Origin: Oscillospiraceae bacterium | GTDB lineage: Bacteria; Bacillota; Clostridia; Oscillospirales; Oscillospiraceae | DNA length: 47,786 bases | Direction of reading: 5' to 3' | Assembly (NCBI GenBank): GCA_016286665.1 | Contig: JAEETX010000013.1 | Span: 1-47,786, forward strand | In this document: one piece after another, positions 17,227 through 25,925 of the stretch | How the letters are laid out: the number at the start of each line of letters is the position of its first letter | Position numbering within the stretch: the first letter of the stretch is position 1 | Notes under the pieces: generated by a model | Told to the model about the DNA's origin: nothing | Database searches by the model: none | What the model saw: only the letters and a program-made list of their open reading frames with translations | Program-made: the position numbers and the translations under genes

Positions 17227-19821
17227 TCATTCCTCCCGCATCAGTTTTTTCAGCTCGAACAGGATGTTCATGGCCTCCAGAGGGGTCAGGGTGTTGATAT
17301 CCAGGTCCCGCAGCCGGTCCATGGCCTGCTCGGCCCCCAGGCTGCCCAGGCTCAGCTGCCCCTCCTCCGGCTCCGGCGCGTCCTCCGAAGCCTCCAGGGC
17401 GATGGGGGCGGCGTGCTTTTCCAGCTCCAGCAGCACCGCTCTGGCCCGGCGGATGACGGGCTCCGGCACCCCGGCCAGCTTCGCCACCTCCACGCCGTAG
17501 CTGCGGTCCGCCCCGCCGGGGACGATGCGCCGCAGGAAGATGACCTCCTCCCCCCGCTTTTTCACGGCGGTGTTCAGGTTCTTCACCCCCGGCAGGGTCT
17601 GCTCCAGCTCCGTCAGCTCATGGTAGTGGGTGGCGAACATGGTCCGCGCCCCCAGCTTCCGGGGATCGGCGCAGAATTCCAGCACCGCCCGGGCGATGGA
17701 CATGCCGTCGTAGGTGGAGGTGCCCCGGCCCACCTCGTCCAGGATGATGAGGCTGCTTTTCGTGGCGTTTTTCAGGATATCCGCCACCTCCATCATCTCC
17801 ACCATGAAGGTGCTCTGCCCGGCGGCCAGGTCGTCGGATGCGCCGATGCGGGTGAAGATGCGGTCCGCGATGCCGATGTGGGCGCTGCGGGCGGGGACGA
17901 AGGAGCCGATCTGGGCCATCAGGACGATGAGGGCCGTCTGGCGCATATAGGTGGATTTGCCCGCCATGTTGGGGCCGGTGATGATGAGCGCCCGCTCCCC
18001 GCCGGCATCCAGCCGGGCGTCGTTGGCGACGAAGACGCCGTCGGTGAGCATCTGCTCCACCACGGGGTGCCGCCCGTCCCGGATGTCGATGACGCCGGAC
18101 AGGTCCACCTCCGGCAGGCAGTAGCCGTTCAGCACCGCGGTCTCCGCCAGGGAGGCCAGGGCGTCCAGCTCCGCCACGCGCTCCGCCGTTTCCCGGACCG
18201 TGGGGGCCATGGCCGCCACGGTGTCGCTCAGGTCCTTGAAGATGCGGTATTCCAGCTCATTCAGCCGGTCGCGGGCGGTGAGAAGCTGGCTTTCCAGGTT
18301 TTTCAGCTCCTCGGTGACGAAGCGCTCCCCGTTCACCAGGGTCTGCTTGCGGATGTAGTCCTCCGGCACCGTCTCGCTCTGGCTGCGGGGCATTTCGATG
18401 TAATAGCCGAAGACCTTGTTGTAGCCCACCTTGAGCTTTTTGACGCCGGTGCGCTCCCGCTCCTTCTGTTCGATGGCCGCCACGGCTCCCCGGGCGTTTT
18501 CCGTCAGGTCCCGCAGGCGGTCCACCTCCGGGCTGTAGCCCCGGCGGATCATGCCCCCCTCCCGCACGGTGACGGGGGGATCATCCCCGATGATCTCCGT
18601 GACCTGTCCCCGCAGCGCCTCCAGGGCGTCCATATCCCCGATGCGCCGCAGCAGGCCGCTTTTCATGGGCTGCAGGAGGCTTTTCAGCTCCGGCAGGGTC
18701 CCGGCGGAGGCCGCCAGGGCGTTCAGGTCCCTGGCTCCGGCGGAGCCGTAGACCACCCGGCTGATGAGCCGCTCCATATCCCCCACCTGCTTCAGGGTCT
18801 CCCGCACCTCTCCCCGCGCCACGGCGTCGTCCGCCAGCTCGGCTACGGCGTTGAGCCTCCCCTTGATGCTGGCGGGGTTCAGCAGGGGCTTCCCCAGCCA
18901 GGCGCGCAGCAGGCGCCCGCCCATGGAGGTCCTGGTCCTGTCCAGCACCCACAGGAGGCTCCCCTTCTTCTCCCCGCTGCGGAGGGTCTCCGTCAGCTCC
19001 AGGTTCCGGCGGGTCTGCCAGTCCAGCTCCATATAGCTGCCGGCGGTGTATTTCGTCAGGGTGTCGATATAGCTGAGCTCCGTCTTCTGCGTGCGGTGGA
19101 GATAGGTCAGCAGAGCCCCGGCGGCGGCCCTCAGGGGCGCGCTGTCCGTGCCGGAAGCGCCGAAATGCTGCCGGAAAAAGTCATCCGACTCCGCCGAGCC
19201 GAAGAAATCCGCCGTCTGGCACATGCACTTCATCCGCTTGGTCAGCAGCTCCCGGATGGCGCTGTCGGCGGCGGCGGCGTCATTGAGCAGCACCTCGCTG
19301 GGGGCGTAGCGCACCAGCTCGTTGACCAGGTGGTCCGGTGCCTCGGCCCCCGGAAACTCCGCCGCCAGGAATTCGCCGGTGGATAGGTCCGCGAAGCAGG
19401 TGACCCCCGTCTCCTCCGTCAGATAGACGGCGGCCAGGTAATTGGGCTTGCGCTCCTCCAGCATGCTCTTTTCCAGCACGGTGCCGGGGGTGATGATGCG
19501 CAGCACATCCCGCTGCACCAGCCCCTTGGCCAGGGCCGGATCCTCCATCTGCTCGCAGATGGCCACCTTGTAGCCCTTGCTGAGGAGCTTCGCCACATAG
19601 CCCTCATAGGCATGATAGGGCACGCCGCACATGGGAGTCTGCTCCTCCGGGGGCCTGGTCCGATCCCTGGTGGTGAGCGCCAGGTCCAGCTCCCTGGCTG
19701 CGGTGCGGGCGTCCTCGTTGAACATTTCATAGAAATCGCCCAGGCGGAAAAACAGGATGCAGTCCGGCAGTTCGTCCTTGATCCGGTGATACTGCTGCAT
19801 CATGGGGGTGCCTTCTGCCAT
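17227..19821 (-). CDS. mutS: DNA mismatch repair protein MutS
   Basis: Encodes 864 aa, the normal MutS1 length. Domain I starts with TPMMQQYHRIKDELPDCILFFRLGDFYEMF, quoted only for its FYEMF segment, which carries the mismatch-wedging Phe-X-Glu. The ATPase has GPNMAGKST, DEVGRGTSTYDG and FATHYHELT. The C-terminus ends in a helix-turn-helix dimer region. It recognises base mismatches and recruits MutL. It lies 2 bp downstream of miaB, a common Clostridia arrangement. Confidence 0.98.
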   Translation of the reverse strand: MAEGTPMMQQYHRIKDELPDCILFFRLGDFYEMFNEDARTAARELDLALTTRDRTRPPEEQTPMCGVPYHAYEGYVAKLLSKGYKVAICEQMEDPALAKGLVQRDVLRIITPGTVLEKSMLEERKPNYLAAVYLTEETGVTCFADLSTGEFLAAEFPGAEAPDHLVNELVRYAPSEVLLNDAAAADSAIRELLTKRMKCMCQTADFFGSAESDDFFRQHFGASGTDSAPLRAAAGALLTYLHRTQKTELSYIDTLTKYTAGSYMELDWQTRRNLELTETLRSGEKKGSLLWVLDRTRTSMGGRLLRAWLGKPLLNPASIKGRLNAVAELADDAVARGEVRETLKQVGDMERLISRVVYGSAGARDLNALAASAGTLPELKSLLQPMKSGLLRRIGDMDALEALRGQVTEIIGDDPPVTVREGGMIRRGYSPEVDRLRDLTENARGAVAAIEQKERERTGVKKLKVGYNKVFGYYIEMPRSQSETVPEDYIRKQTLVNGERFVTEELKNLESQLLTARDRLNELEYRIFKDLSDTVAAMAPTVRETAERVAELDALASLAETAVLNGYCLPEVDLSGVIDIRDGRHPVVEQMLTDGVFVANDARLDAGGERALIITGPNMAGKSTYMRQTALIVLMAQIGSFVPARSAHIGIADRIFTRIGASDDLAAGQSTFMVEMMEVADILKNATKSSLIILDEVGRGTSTYDGMSIARAVLEFCADPRKLGARTMFATHYHELTELEQTLPGVKNLNTAVKKRGEEVIFLRRIVPGGADRSYGVEVAKLAGVPEPVIRRARAVLLELEKHAAPIALEASEDAPEPEEGQLSLGSLGAEQAMDRLRDLDINTLTPLEAMNILFELKKLMREE

Positions 19822-19823
19822 GC

Positions 19824-21245
19824 TTACGCCTCCTCTCCCGTCAGCTCCGCGCTGAGGCTCCAGGTGGTGCTGCCGGTGATCCTCGCATTCCGGAAGGAGC
19901 CGACGAGGGACTTGTCCCCCTCCAGATGGATGAGCCGGTTATGGCTGCTTCGGGCGGTGAGCTGCCCCGGCTTGTCCCCCTCCCCGTCGATGAGGACGCG
20001 GTAGGTTTTGCCCACGTGGGCGGCCTGCATCTCCGCGGAAACGGCGTTCTGGGCCGCCAGCAGCCGGTCGAAACGCGCCTGCTTTTCCTCTTTTGTGAAG
20101 GGGTCCGGCATGGCCGCCGCCGGGGTGCCCACCCGGGGGGAATAGAGGAAGGTAAAGAGCATATCGAAGCGCACCTCCTCCACCAGGCGGAGGGTGTCCG
20201 CAAATTCCTCCTCCGTCTCGCCGGGGAAGCCCACGATCACGTCGCTGGTGATGGCGATATCCGGCATCAGCTTCCGGGCAAAGGCGGCCTTCTGCCGGTA
20301 GATTTCCCCGGTGTAGCCCCGGTTCATCTCCTTCAGCACCCGGTCGTTGCCGCTCTGGAAGGGCAGGTGGATATGCTTTTCCACCTTGCCGCAGCCGGCC
20401 ATGGTCTCAAACAGCCTTTCCGTGGCGTCCTTGGGGTGGCTGGTCATGAAGCGGATGACATATTCCCCCTCCATGCTCCCGATCTCCCGGAGGAGCCAGG
20501 GGAAATCCTCCCCGCCCCCCAGGTCCTTCCCGTAGGAATTCACGTTCTGCCCCAGGAGATAGATTTCCTTATAGCCGTCTTCAATGAGCTTCCTCGCCTC
20601 CGCCAGGATGGTCTCCGGGCTCCGGCTCCGCTCCCGGCCCCGCACATAGGGCACGATGCAGTAGGAGCAGAAATTGTTGCAGCCGGACATGATGGGCAGC
20701 CAGGCCCGCACGCCCCCGGCACGCAGCACGGGCAGCCCCTCATAGCGCTCCCCGTCGATCTGCCGCGCTTCGAAGATGCGCCCCCGGTGGGGCAGGAGCG
20801 TCTTTTCCAGAAGCTCCGGGAAGCGCCAGAGCTCATGGGTGCCGAAGACCAGGTCCACATAGGGGAAGGACTGCCGGATTTTTTCCCGCATGTGCTCCTG
20901 CTGCACCATGCAGCCGCACAGGGCGATCTTCTGGCCGGGCTTGGCCCTTTTCGTGTGGCTCAGAGCGCCCACGTTCCCCAGGGCCCGCAGCTCCGCGTGG
21001 CCCCGGACGGCGCAGGTATTGACCACGATCAGGTCCGCCTCCGCCTCGGATTCGGTGAAGCCGTAGCCCATTTCCCGGAGCATGCCCCGGATCATCTCGC
21101 TGTCGGCCTCGTTCTGCTGGCAGCCGTAGGTATCCACCCAGGCCAGGGGCGCTGCGGGCAGGGCGGCGTTGGCCTCCGCCAGGCGGTCCATGACGGCCCT
21201 CTGGGCGGCTAGTTCTTCTTCCGTTACGCTGCGGATGTTCGGCAA
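19824..21245 (-). CDS. miaB: tRNA-2-methylthio-N6-dimethylallyladenosine synthase MiaB
   Basis: Encodes 473 aa. The N-terminal domain binds a [4Fe-4S] cluster through Cys42, Cys78 and Cys112. The radical SAM motif is CNNFCSYC (Cys189, 193, 196), followed by VPYVRGRERSR, and a C-terminal TRAM domain binds tRNA. MiaB adds the 2-methylthio group to i6A37 of tRNAs reading UNN codons. The start appears to be TTG at 21245, with GGGGAG 7 nt upstream; the first in-frame ATG would remove 18 residues and has no good site. First gene of the long minus-strand run. Confidence 0.97.
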   Translation of the reverse strand: MPNIRSVTEEELAAQRAVMDRLAEANAALPAAPLAWVDTYGCQQNEADSEMIRGMLREMGYGFTESEAEADLIVVNTCAVRGHAELRALGNVGALSHTKRAKPGQKIALCGCMVQQEHMREKIRQSFPYVDLVFGTHELWRFPELLEKTLLPHRGRIFEARQIDGERYEGLPVLRAGGVRAWLPIMSGCNNFCSYCIVPYVRGRERSRSPETILAEARKLIEDGYKEIYLLGQNVNSYGKDLGGGEDFPWLLREIGSMEGEYVIRFMTSHPKDATERLFETMAGCGKVEKHIHLPFQSGNDRVLKEMNRGYTGEIYRQKAAFARKLMPDIAITSDVIVGFPGETEEEFADTLRLVEEVRFDMLFTFLYSPRVGTPAAAMPDPFTKEEKQARFDRLLAAQNAVSAEMQAAHVGKTYRVLIDGEGDKPGQLTARSSHNRLIHLEGDKSLVGSFRNARITGSTTWSLSAELTGEEA

Positions 21246-21281
21246 GTTCCGACTCCCCTTTTTGCTGATTTATAATTGTAA

Positions 21282-21310
21282 ATTATATCATCCTTTTCCC
21301 CGGCTGACAA
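21282..21310 (-). promoter_or_regulatory. Promoter of the miaB-mutS run
   Basis: On the minus strand, TTGTCA (21305-21310), a 17-nt spacer and a consensus TATAAT (21282-21287). It lies directly against the terminator of the preceding J-domain operon. Confidence 0.75.
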
Positions 21311-21311
21311 C

Positions 21312-21342
21312 AAAAATCCTCGGCCCCGCCGGGGGACCGAGG
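21312..21342 (-). terminator. Terminator of the J-domain operon
   Basis: On the minus strand, CCTCGGTCCCC and GGGGCCGAGG arms (21342-21318), followed by ATTTTTG. It lies 16 bp after the J-domain protein stop. Confidence 0.82.
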
Positions 21343-21358
21343 ACAGAATGGAGAATCC

Positions 21359-22057
21359 TCAATGGGTAAAGCACAGGCAGATGCGGCAGAGGACATTGGC
21401 CAGGCAGACGCCCGCGAAGAGCTTGCCGATGCCGCCCAATCCCTGGAGATTGACGTTCTGCCGGTAAGGGGCGCTGTTCTGCTGGATGCGGTTGAGAAGA
21501 CTTACATAAATCAGGTTGCCAGGCTCCATATTCACCGCGGTCTGGGCATGCTGCTGGGCGGTAATGCGATTGCCCACGCCCAGGTTGGCCGCAGCGCTGA
21601 TATAATACCACTCGGCGCTCCTGGCCGCGGGGGACACGCCGTCCAGCGCGTAAAGCGCTTGGTCAAGCTGCCCGGCCTCAAGGAAGCTGCGTGCCGCCCG
21701 CAGGTTCACGTCCTCGCCGCTCTGGCGCTGCTTCTGACGCTGCTCCTGGCGCTGCCAGGCGCTGTCGTAGCCCCAGCCGGTGAAGGGATTCCAGCCGCCG
21801 AAGGGGTCCTGATACTCGGCGTAGCCGGGGTTGGACCGGGCTTCCTGCCGGGCCTGGGACGCCTGGGCGGCCCGATAGGCTTCCGGATTCTTGATCTGGT
21901 CATAGGCGGCGTTGATCTCCTGCATCCGCCTGGCGGCCTCTTCGTCGCCGGGATTCAGGTCCGGATGGTATTTGTGCGCCAGCTTCCGATAGGCTGCCTT
22001 GATCTCCTCGTCGGTGGCCGTCCGCGAAACGCCCAGCACCTGCCAGGGGTCGCTCAT
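21359..22057 (-). CDS. J-domain (DnaJ-like) protein with tetratricopeptide-like region
   Basis: Encodes 232 aa. Residues 3-65 form a J domain with HPD at 31-33, which stimulates DnaK-type ATPases. A Gln/Arg/Pro/Gly-rich linker (about 70-110, with [11 protein letters not shown]) precedes helices resembling tetratricopeptide repeats ([18 protein letters not shown], then [13 protein letters not shown]). The C-terminus is hydrophobic with cysteines ([10 protein letters not shown]) and may attach to the membrane. It lacks the DnaJ zinc fingers, so it is a specialised co-chaperone. It lies 53 bp after the Zn-ribbon membrane protein gene. Confidence 0.88.
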   Translation of the reverse strand: MSDPWQVLGVSRTATDEEIKAAYRKLAHKYHPDLNPGDEEAARRMQEINAAYDQIKNPEAYRAAQASQARQEARSNPGYAEYQDPFGGWNPFTGWGYDSAWQRQEQRQKQRQSGEDVNLRAARSFLEAGQLDQALYALDGVSPAARSAEWYYISAAANLGVGNRITAQQHAQTAVNMEPGNLIYVSLLNRIQQNSAPYRQNVNLQGLGGIGKLFAGVCLANVLCRICLCFTH

Positions 22058-22110
22058 AGACGGTCCTCCTTTCTGCTCGCTCCTCCGTGGGTGGTGTCCC
22101 TCGGGTCAGG

Positions 22111-22524
22111 TCATGTGCTGCGGGTGAAGCGCTCGCCGCACTGGCGGCAGGTGATGTTCAGCTTGCCCTTGCCTCTGGGCACCCGCAGCCAGGTGCGGCA
22201 GGAGGGGCAGCGGAAAAAGCGATAGTCTCTGCGCTGGCGGAAACGGTCCCGCGCGCCGCGAAAGCGATCCCGCAGATTGCGCGTCAGGCCGAGATAAGCT
22301 TCGTTCTCGCGCCGCCGCTTGGGGATATTGCGGGAAAAGGTGCGGAAGGAGCCCCAGACAAGGCCGGCCAGAGCCAGCAGCCAGATCAGGCTGCCGACGC
22401 CGCTCCTGCCGATGAACAGGCTCAGCACCAGAAAAACCAGCGTGGCGAAATTCAGGGCGCGGTTGAGCTGATCCGTGCCGTAGCGCCCGGCCATGGACCG
22501 CGCCAGGAAATTGCGAAACCTCAT
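22111..22524 (-). CDS. Small membrane protein with C-terminal zinc ribbon
   Basis: Encodes 137 aa. Two transmembrane helices (about 23-40 and 44-60), a long arginine-rich segment, then a zinc ribbon with CPSC (106-109) and CRQC (126-129). Function unknown. Its pairing with the J-domain gene suggests a joint role in membrane-protein quality control or RNA/protein binding at the membrane, which is inference. ATG 22524 is preferred because GGAAGGA lies upstream; ATG 22545 has a site too close to it. Confidence 0.72.
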   Translation of the reverse strand: MRFRNFLARSMAGRYGTDQLNRALNFATLVFLVLSLFIGRSGVGSLIWLLALAGLVWGSFRTFSRNIPKRRRENEAYLGLTRNLRDRFRGARDRFRQRRDYRFFRCPSCRTWLRVPRGKGKLNITCRQCGERFTRST

Positions 22525-22577
22525 GCTCCATCTTCCTTCCGACATGCTCCGGCTTTCTTTGCCGGGTTTGAGAAGGT

Positions 22578-22583
22578 ATTATA
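22578..22583 (-). promoter_or_regulatory. Possible -10 box for the Zn-ribbon/J-domain operon
   Basis: Consensus TATAAT on the minus strand, 54 nt upstream of the start. No convincing -35 hexamer was found at 16-18 nt, so a regulator may help. Confidence 0.35.
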
Positions 22584-22636
22584 GCCTACATATGTGAATA
22601 TACCATGAATTTTCCTCCTGTCCAGACAAAATCTCG

Positions 22637-22682
22637 TTTTTCTTCCGAAAGGGGCGGGTATTTTGCAATTTTTCTTCCGAAA
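22637..22682 (+). repeat. Two 14-bp direct repeats upstream of the ABC transporter
   Basis: TTTTTCTTCCGAAA occurs at 22637-22650 and again at 22669-22682, exactly 32 bp apart, which is about three helical turns. Such in-phase repeats are typical of regulator-binding sites. They lie upstream of the extended -10 box at 22706-22714. Confidence 0.6.
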
Positions 22683-22705
22683 TTCACAGGATATTCACAA
22701 TAACA

Positions 22706-22714
22706 TGCTATTAT
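22706..22714 (+). promoter_or_regulatory. Extended -10 box for the MacB-like gene
   Basis: TGCTATTAT, an extended -10 motif, lies 43 nt upstream of the chosen ATG. No good -35 box is present. With the repeats just upstream, this suggests an activator-dependent promoter. Confidence 0.45.
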
Positions 22715-22756
22715 GTTGAAATAATGAAAAATGTTTCCTTGGGAAGGCGGCGCGAT

Positions 22757-25714
22757 ATGCTGACATTAACGAACATCGTCAAGGACTACCGGCTGGGAGA
22801 TACGGTGGTCCACGCTCTGAAGGGCGTCAGTCTCAGCTTCCGAAAAAGCGAATTCGTGGCCATTCTGGGCCAGAGCGGCTGCGGGAAGACCACCCTGCTG
22901 AACATCATCGGCGGGCTGGACCGCTATACCTCCGGCGACCTCGCCATCGACGGACGCTCCACCAAGAATTTCAGCGACGGCGACTGGGACGGCTATCGCA
23001 ATCACTCCATCGGCTTCGTGTTCCAGTCGTATCAGCTCATTTCCCACCAGACGGTGCTGAAAAACGTGGAGCTGGCCCTGACCCTCTCCGGCGTGGGGAA
23101 GGCGGAGCGGCGGCAGCGGGCCGTCGCCGCCCTGGAGCAGGTGGGCCTGGGGGACCAGCTCATGAAAAAGCCCGCCCAGATGTCCGGCGGTCAGATGCAG
23201 CGTGTCGCCATCGCCCGCGCCCTGGTGAACGACCCGGAGATCGTGCTGGCGGATGAACCCACCGGCGCGCTGGATACGGAGACCAGCGTCCAGATCATGG
23301 AGATCCTGAAGGAGATCAGCCGCACGCGCCTGGTCATTATGGTCACCCACAACCCGGACCTGGCGGACGCCTACGCCACCCGGATCGTGCACCTGCTGGA
23401 CGGGAACGTCATTGGCGACACGGACTCCTACGGCGGCGGGGAGGAGGGGGACAACCCCTACGACGTGACCGTCCGCGGCAGGCTGAAGAAGCCCGCCATG
23501 AGCTTTTTCACCGCCCTGAACCTCAGCTGGACGAACCTGCTGACGAAAAAGGGGCGGACGCTGCTGACCGCCTTTGCCGGCAGCATCGGCATCATCGGCA
23601 TCGCCCTCATCCTCTCCCTCTCCAACGGCATCCAGAACTATATCGACCGGGTGCAGGAGGACGCCCTGAGCACCTATCCCCTCACCATCACCGGAGAGAC
23701 GGTGGACATGTCCAGCCTGGTCACCACCCTGGCGGAAAAGCGCTCCGGCGCCTCGGCCCACGAGCTGGACGCGGTCTATTCCAGCACCGTCATGTCCGAC
23801 GTGGTGGACGGCATGATGAACATGACCTTCCGCTCCAACGACCTGGCTTCCTTCCTGGAATACCTCCGAAGCGAGGAGAGCGGCGCCATGGAGCACATCA
23901 GCAGCATCGCCCAGGACTACGGGGCCACCCTGCATATCTACGCTGCCGACACCTCCAGGGGCGTCGTCCCGGTGAACCCCAGCCCCGTGTATGAGCTCAT
24001 CATGGGCACCTTCTACAACACGGATGCCGTCGGCTCCCTGGGCACCCTGGGCAGCACCTTCACCTCCGGCATGGACATCTGGCAGCCGCTCCTGGAGGAC
24101 ACGGAGCTGATGGCTGCCCAGTACGACGTGATCGCCGGGCACTGGCCGGAGAAATACGACGAAGTAGTGCTCATCGTGGACAAGAACAACGAGGTCAACG
24201 ACGTCTACCTCTACTCCCTGGGCATCAAGGACCAGTCGGAGATGCGGGACCTGCTCACTTCCCGGCTGGGGGGCGAAAGCCTGGACGCCAAGGTGGAATC
24301 CTGGAGCTATGAGGATATCCTTTCCCTGGAATTCCGCATGGTGCTGCCGGGGGATTTCTACAGCTATGACGAGGCTTCCGGCCTCTGGCTCGACCGCAGC
24401 GGCGACGAGGACTTTGTGAAGGCGGCGGTGGACGGCGGAACGCCCCTCCGGGTGGTGGGCATCATCCGCCCCAGTGAAAACGCCTCTGCCGCCGCCGTCT
24501 CCGGTGCCATCGGCTACCGGCGGGACCTGGCGGAAAAATACCTGGACATGATCGACGCCAGCGAGATCGTTCACGCCCAGCTCGACAGTCCGGACGCCGA
24601 CATCTTTTCCGGTCTTCCCTTCGACGACGGCAGCTATACGCCCCCCACCCAGGCGGAAAAGGCCGAGGGCTTCCGGACCTGGGCGTCGGGCATCAGCCCC
24701 ATCGAGCAGGCGGCCATCTATGCCTCCATCGCCTCCACGCCCTCGGAGGAGGAGATCGGAGCCATGGCAGACCTCGCCCTGGACAATCTGAGCCGGGAGG
24801 ATCTGATCGAGCAGGCCATGCCCATGGCCACCGCCGCCGCCATGGGCGCTCCCGACGAGGTGATCCGCCAGTATCTGGAATCTTACAGCGACGAGGAGAT
24901 ACGCAGTCTCCTGAAGGAAGCGCTGATGGAGCAGCTGCGGCAGACCTATGCGGTCTCCGCCGCCGCGGGGCTGGAAAGCCTCAGCACCGCGGAGCTGGCG
25001 GCCATGTTCCAGCGGCAGCTAGACTTCATGGACGAGAAAAGTCTGGCCGCCCTCTACGACCAGTATGTCCCCGCCGTCGTCTCCGCAAGCAGCCTGGAGG
25101 CCAACCTCAAGGCCCTGGGCTACAACGACCGGAGCCAGCCCAGCGTCGTCAGCCTCTACGCCGCCACCTTTGAGGACAAGGACGCCATCGTGGAGATCAT
25201 CCGGGAATACAACCGGCGCATGTCCGCGGAGGGCCACGAGGAAAAGGTGATCCGCTACACGGACTATGTGGGCCTGCTCATGAGCTCCATCACCACCATC
25301 ATCAACGCCATCTCCTATGTGCTGGTAGCCTTCGTCTCCATCAGCCTCATCGTGAGCAGCATCATGATCGGCATCATCACCTATATCTCCGTGCTGGAGC
25401 GCATCCGGGAGATCGGCATCCTGCGGGCCATCGGCGCCTCGAAGAAGGATATCGCCCGGGTCTTCAATGCGGAGACCGTCATCGTGGGCTTCTTCGCGGG
25501 AGCCATGGGCATCCTGGTGACGGTGCTGCTGAACATCCCCATCAGCCTCATCGTGCAGCACCTGACGGGCATCCCCTATCTCCGTTCCTCCCTGCCCGCC
25601 CTGGCGGGGCTGATCCTGGTTGCCATCAGCATCTGCCTGACCCTGATCTCCGGCCTCATCCCCAGCGGCGTCGCCGCGAGAAAGGATCCCGTGGAAGCGC
25701 TCAGGACGGAGTAA
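22757..25714 (+). CDS. MacB-like ABC transporter, ATPase fused to FtsX-type permease
   Basis: Encodes 985 aa. The N-terminal ATPase has Walker A GQSGCGKTT (38-46), signature MSGGQMQRVAIARA, Walker B VLADEPTGALD and an H-loop in MVTHNPDLAD. A first membrane helix (about 268-290) is followed by about 550 extracellular residues, then three C-terminal helices with the FtsX signature ERIREIGILRAIGASKKD. MacB-type pumps use this design to move peptides, antibiotics or lipoproteins. It stands alone without a fusion-protein partner. ATG 22757 gives the standard family start and follows GGGAAGG; ATG 22724 would add 11 residues and leaves almost no leader. Confidence 0.9.
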   Translation: MLTLTNIVKDYRLGDTVVHALKGVSLSFRKSEFVAILGQSGCGKTTLLNIIGGLDRYTSGDLAIDGRSTKNFSDGDWDGYRNHSIGFVFQSYQLISHQTVLKNVELALTLSGVGKAERRQRAVAALEQVGLGDQLMKKPAQMSGGQMQRVAIARALVNDPEIVLADEPTGALDTETSVQIMEILKEISRTRLVIMVTHNPDLADAYATRIVHLLDGNVIGDTDSYGGGEEGDNPYDVTVRGRLKKPAMSFFTALNLSWTNLLTKKGRTLLTAFAGSIGIIGIALILSLSNGIQNYIDRVQEDALSTYPLTITGETVDMSSLVTTLAEKRSGASAHELDAVYSSTVMSDVVDGMMNMTFRSNDLASFLEYLRSEESGAMEHISSIAQDYGATLHIYAADTSRGVVPVNPSPVYELIMGTFYNTDAVGSLGTLGSTFTSGMDIWQPLLEDTELMAAQYDVIAGHWPEKYDEVVLIVDKNNEVNDVYLYSLGIKDQSEMRDLLTSRLGGESLDAKVESWSYEDILSLEFRMVLPGDFYSYDEASGLWLDRSGDEDFVKAAVDGGTPLRVVGIIRPSENASAAAVSGAIGYRRDLAEKYLDMIDASEIVHAQLDSPDADIFSGLPFDDGSYTPPTQAEKAEGFRTWASGISPIEQAAIYASIASTPSEEEIGAMADLALDNLSREDLIEQAMPMATAAAMGAPDEVIRQYLESYSDEEIRSLLKEALMEQLRQTYAVSAAAGLESLSTAELAAMFQRQLDFMDEKSLAALYDQYVPAVVSASSLEANLKALGYNDRSQPSVVSLYAATFEDKDAIVEIIREYNRRMSAEGHEEKVIRYTDYVGLLMSSITTIINAISYVLVAFVSISLIVSSIMIGIITYISVLERIREIGILRAIGASKKDIARVFNAETVIVGFFAGAMGILVTVLLNIPISLIVQHLTGIPYLRSSLPALAGLILVAISICLTLISGLIPSGVAARKDPVEALRTE

Positions 25715-25721
25715 CTTTTGT

Positions 25722-25850
25722 CAAATGGGACCCGCTGCGCCGGGCTCCCATTTGAAAAGGAGGAGCGGCGGAGCGAGCGAGCTTCGGTCTTTGGGCCGAA
25801 GCGAACGATACGCAGCCCGCGACGACGCGGACCCCCCGGGGGGATTTTTC
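25722..25850. repeat. Structured intergenic element after the ABC transporter gene
   Basis: Starts with an inverted repeat of CAAATGGGA and TCCCATTTG around a GC-rich centre (25722-25754), extended outward by CTTTT and AAAAGG. A second hairpin follows (GCTTCGG, 25781-25787, with CCGAAGC, 25796-25802), then a run of six C and six G before ATTTTT. It may serve as the transporter's terminator, but the size and layered dyads look more like a dispersed intergenic repeat. Confidence 0.45.
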
Positions 25851-25860
25851 CGATTTCCGC

Positions 25861-25889
25861 TTGTATTTTCCCTCCGAAACAAGTATGAT
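25861..25889 (+). promoter_or_regulatory. Promoter of the aldo/keto reductase gene
   Basis: TTGTAT (25861-25866), a 17-nt spacer and TATGAT (25884-25889), 36 nt upstream of the ATG. Confidence 0.6.
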
Positions 25890-25925
25890 AGATAAAACAA
25901 ATAAAACGAACAAGGAGGAACGCAA

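Noticed and set aside
15946-19386. A long plus-strand open frame opposite the acyltransferase and mutS
   Set aside because: Same antisense effect. The opposite strand encodes unmistakable MutS and PlsC motifs.
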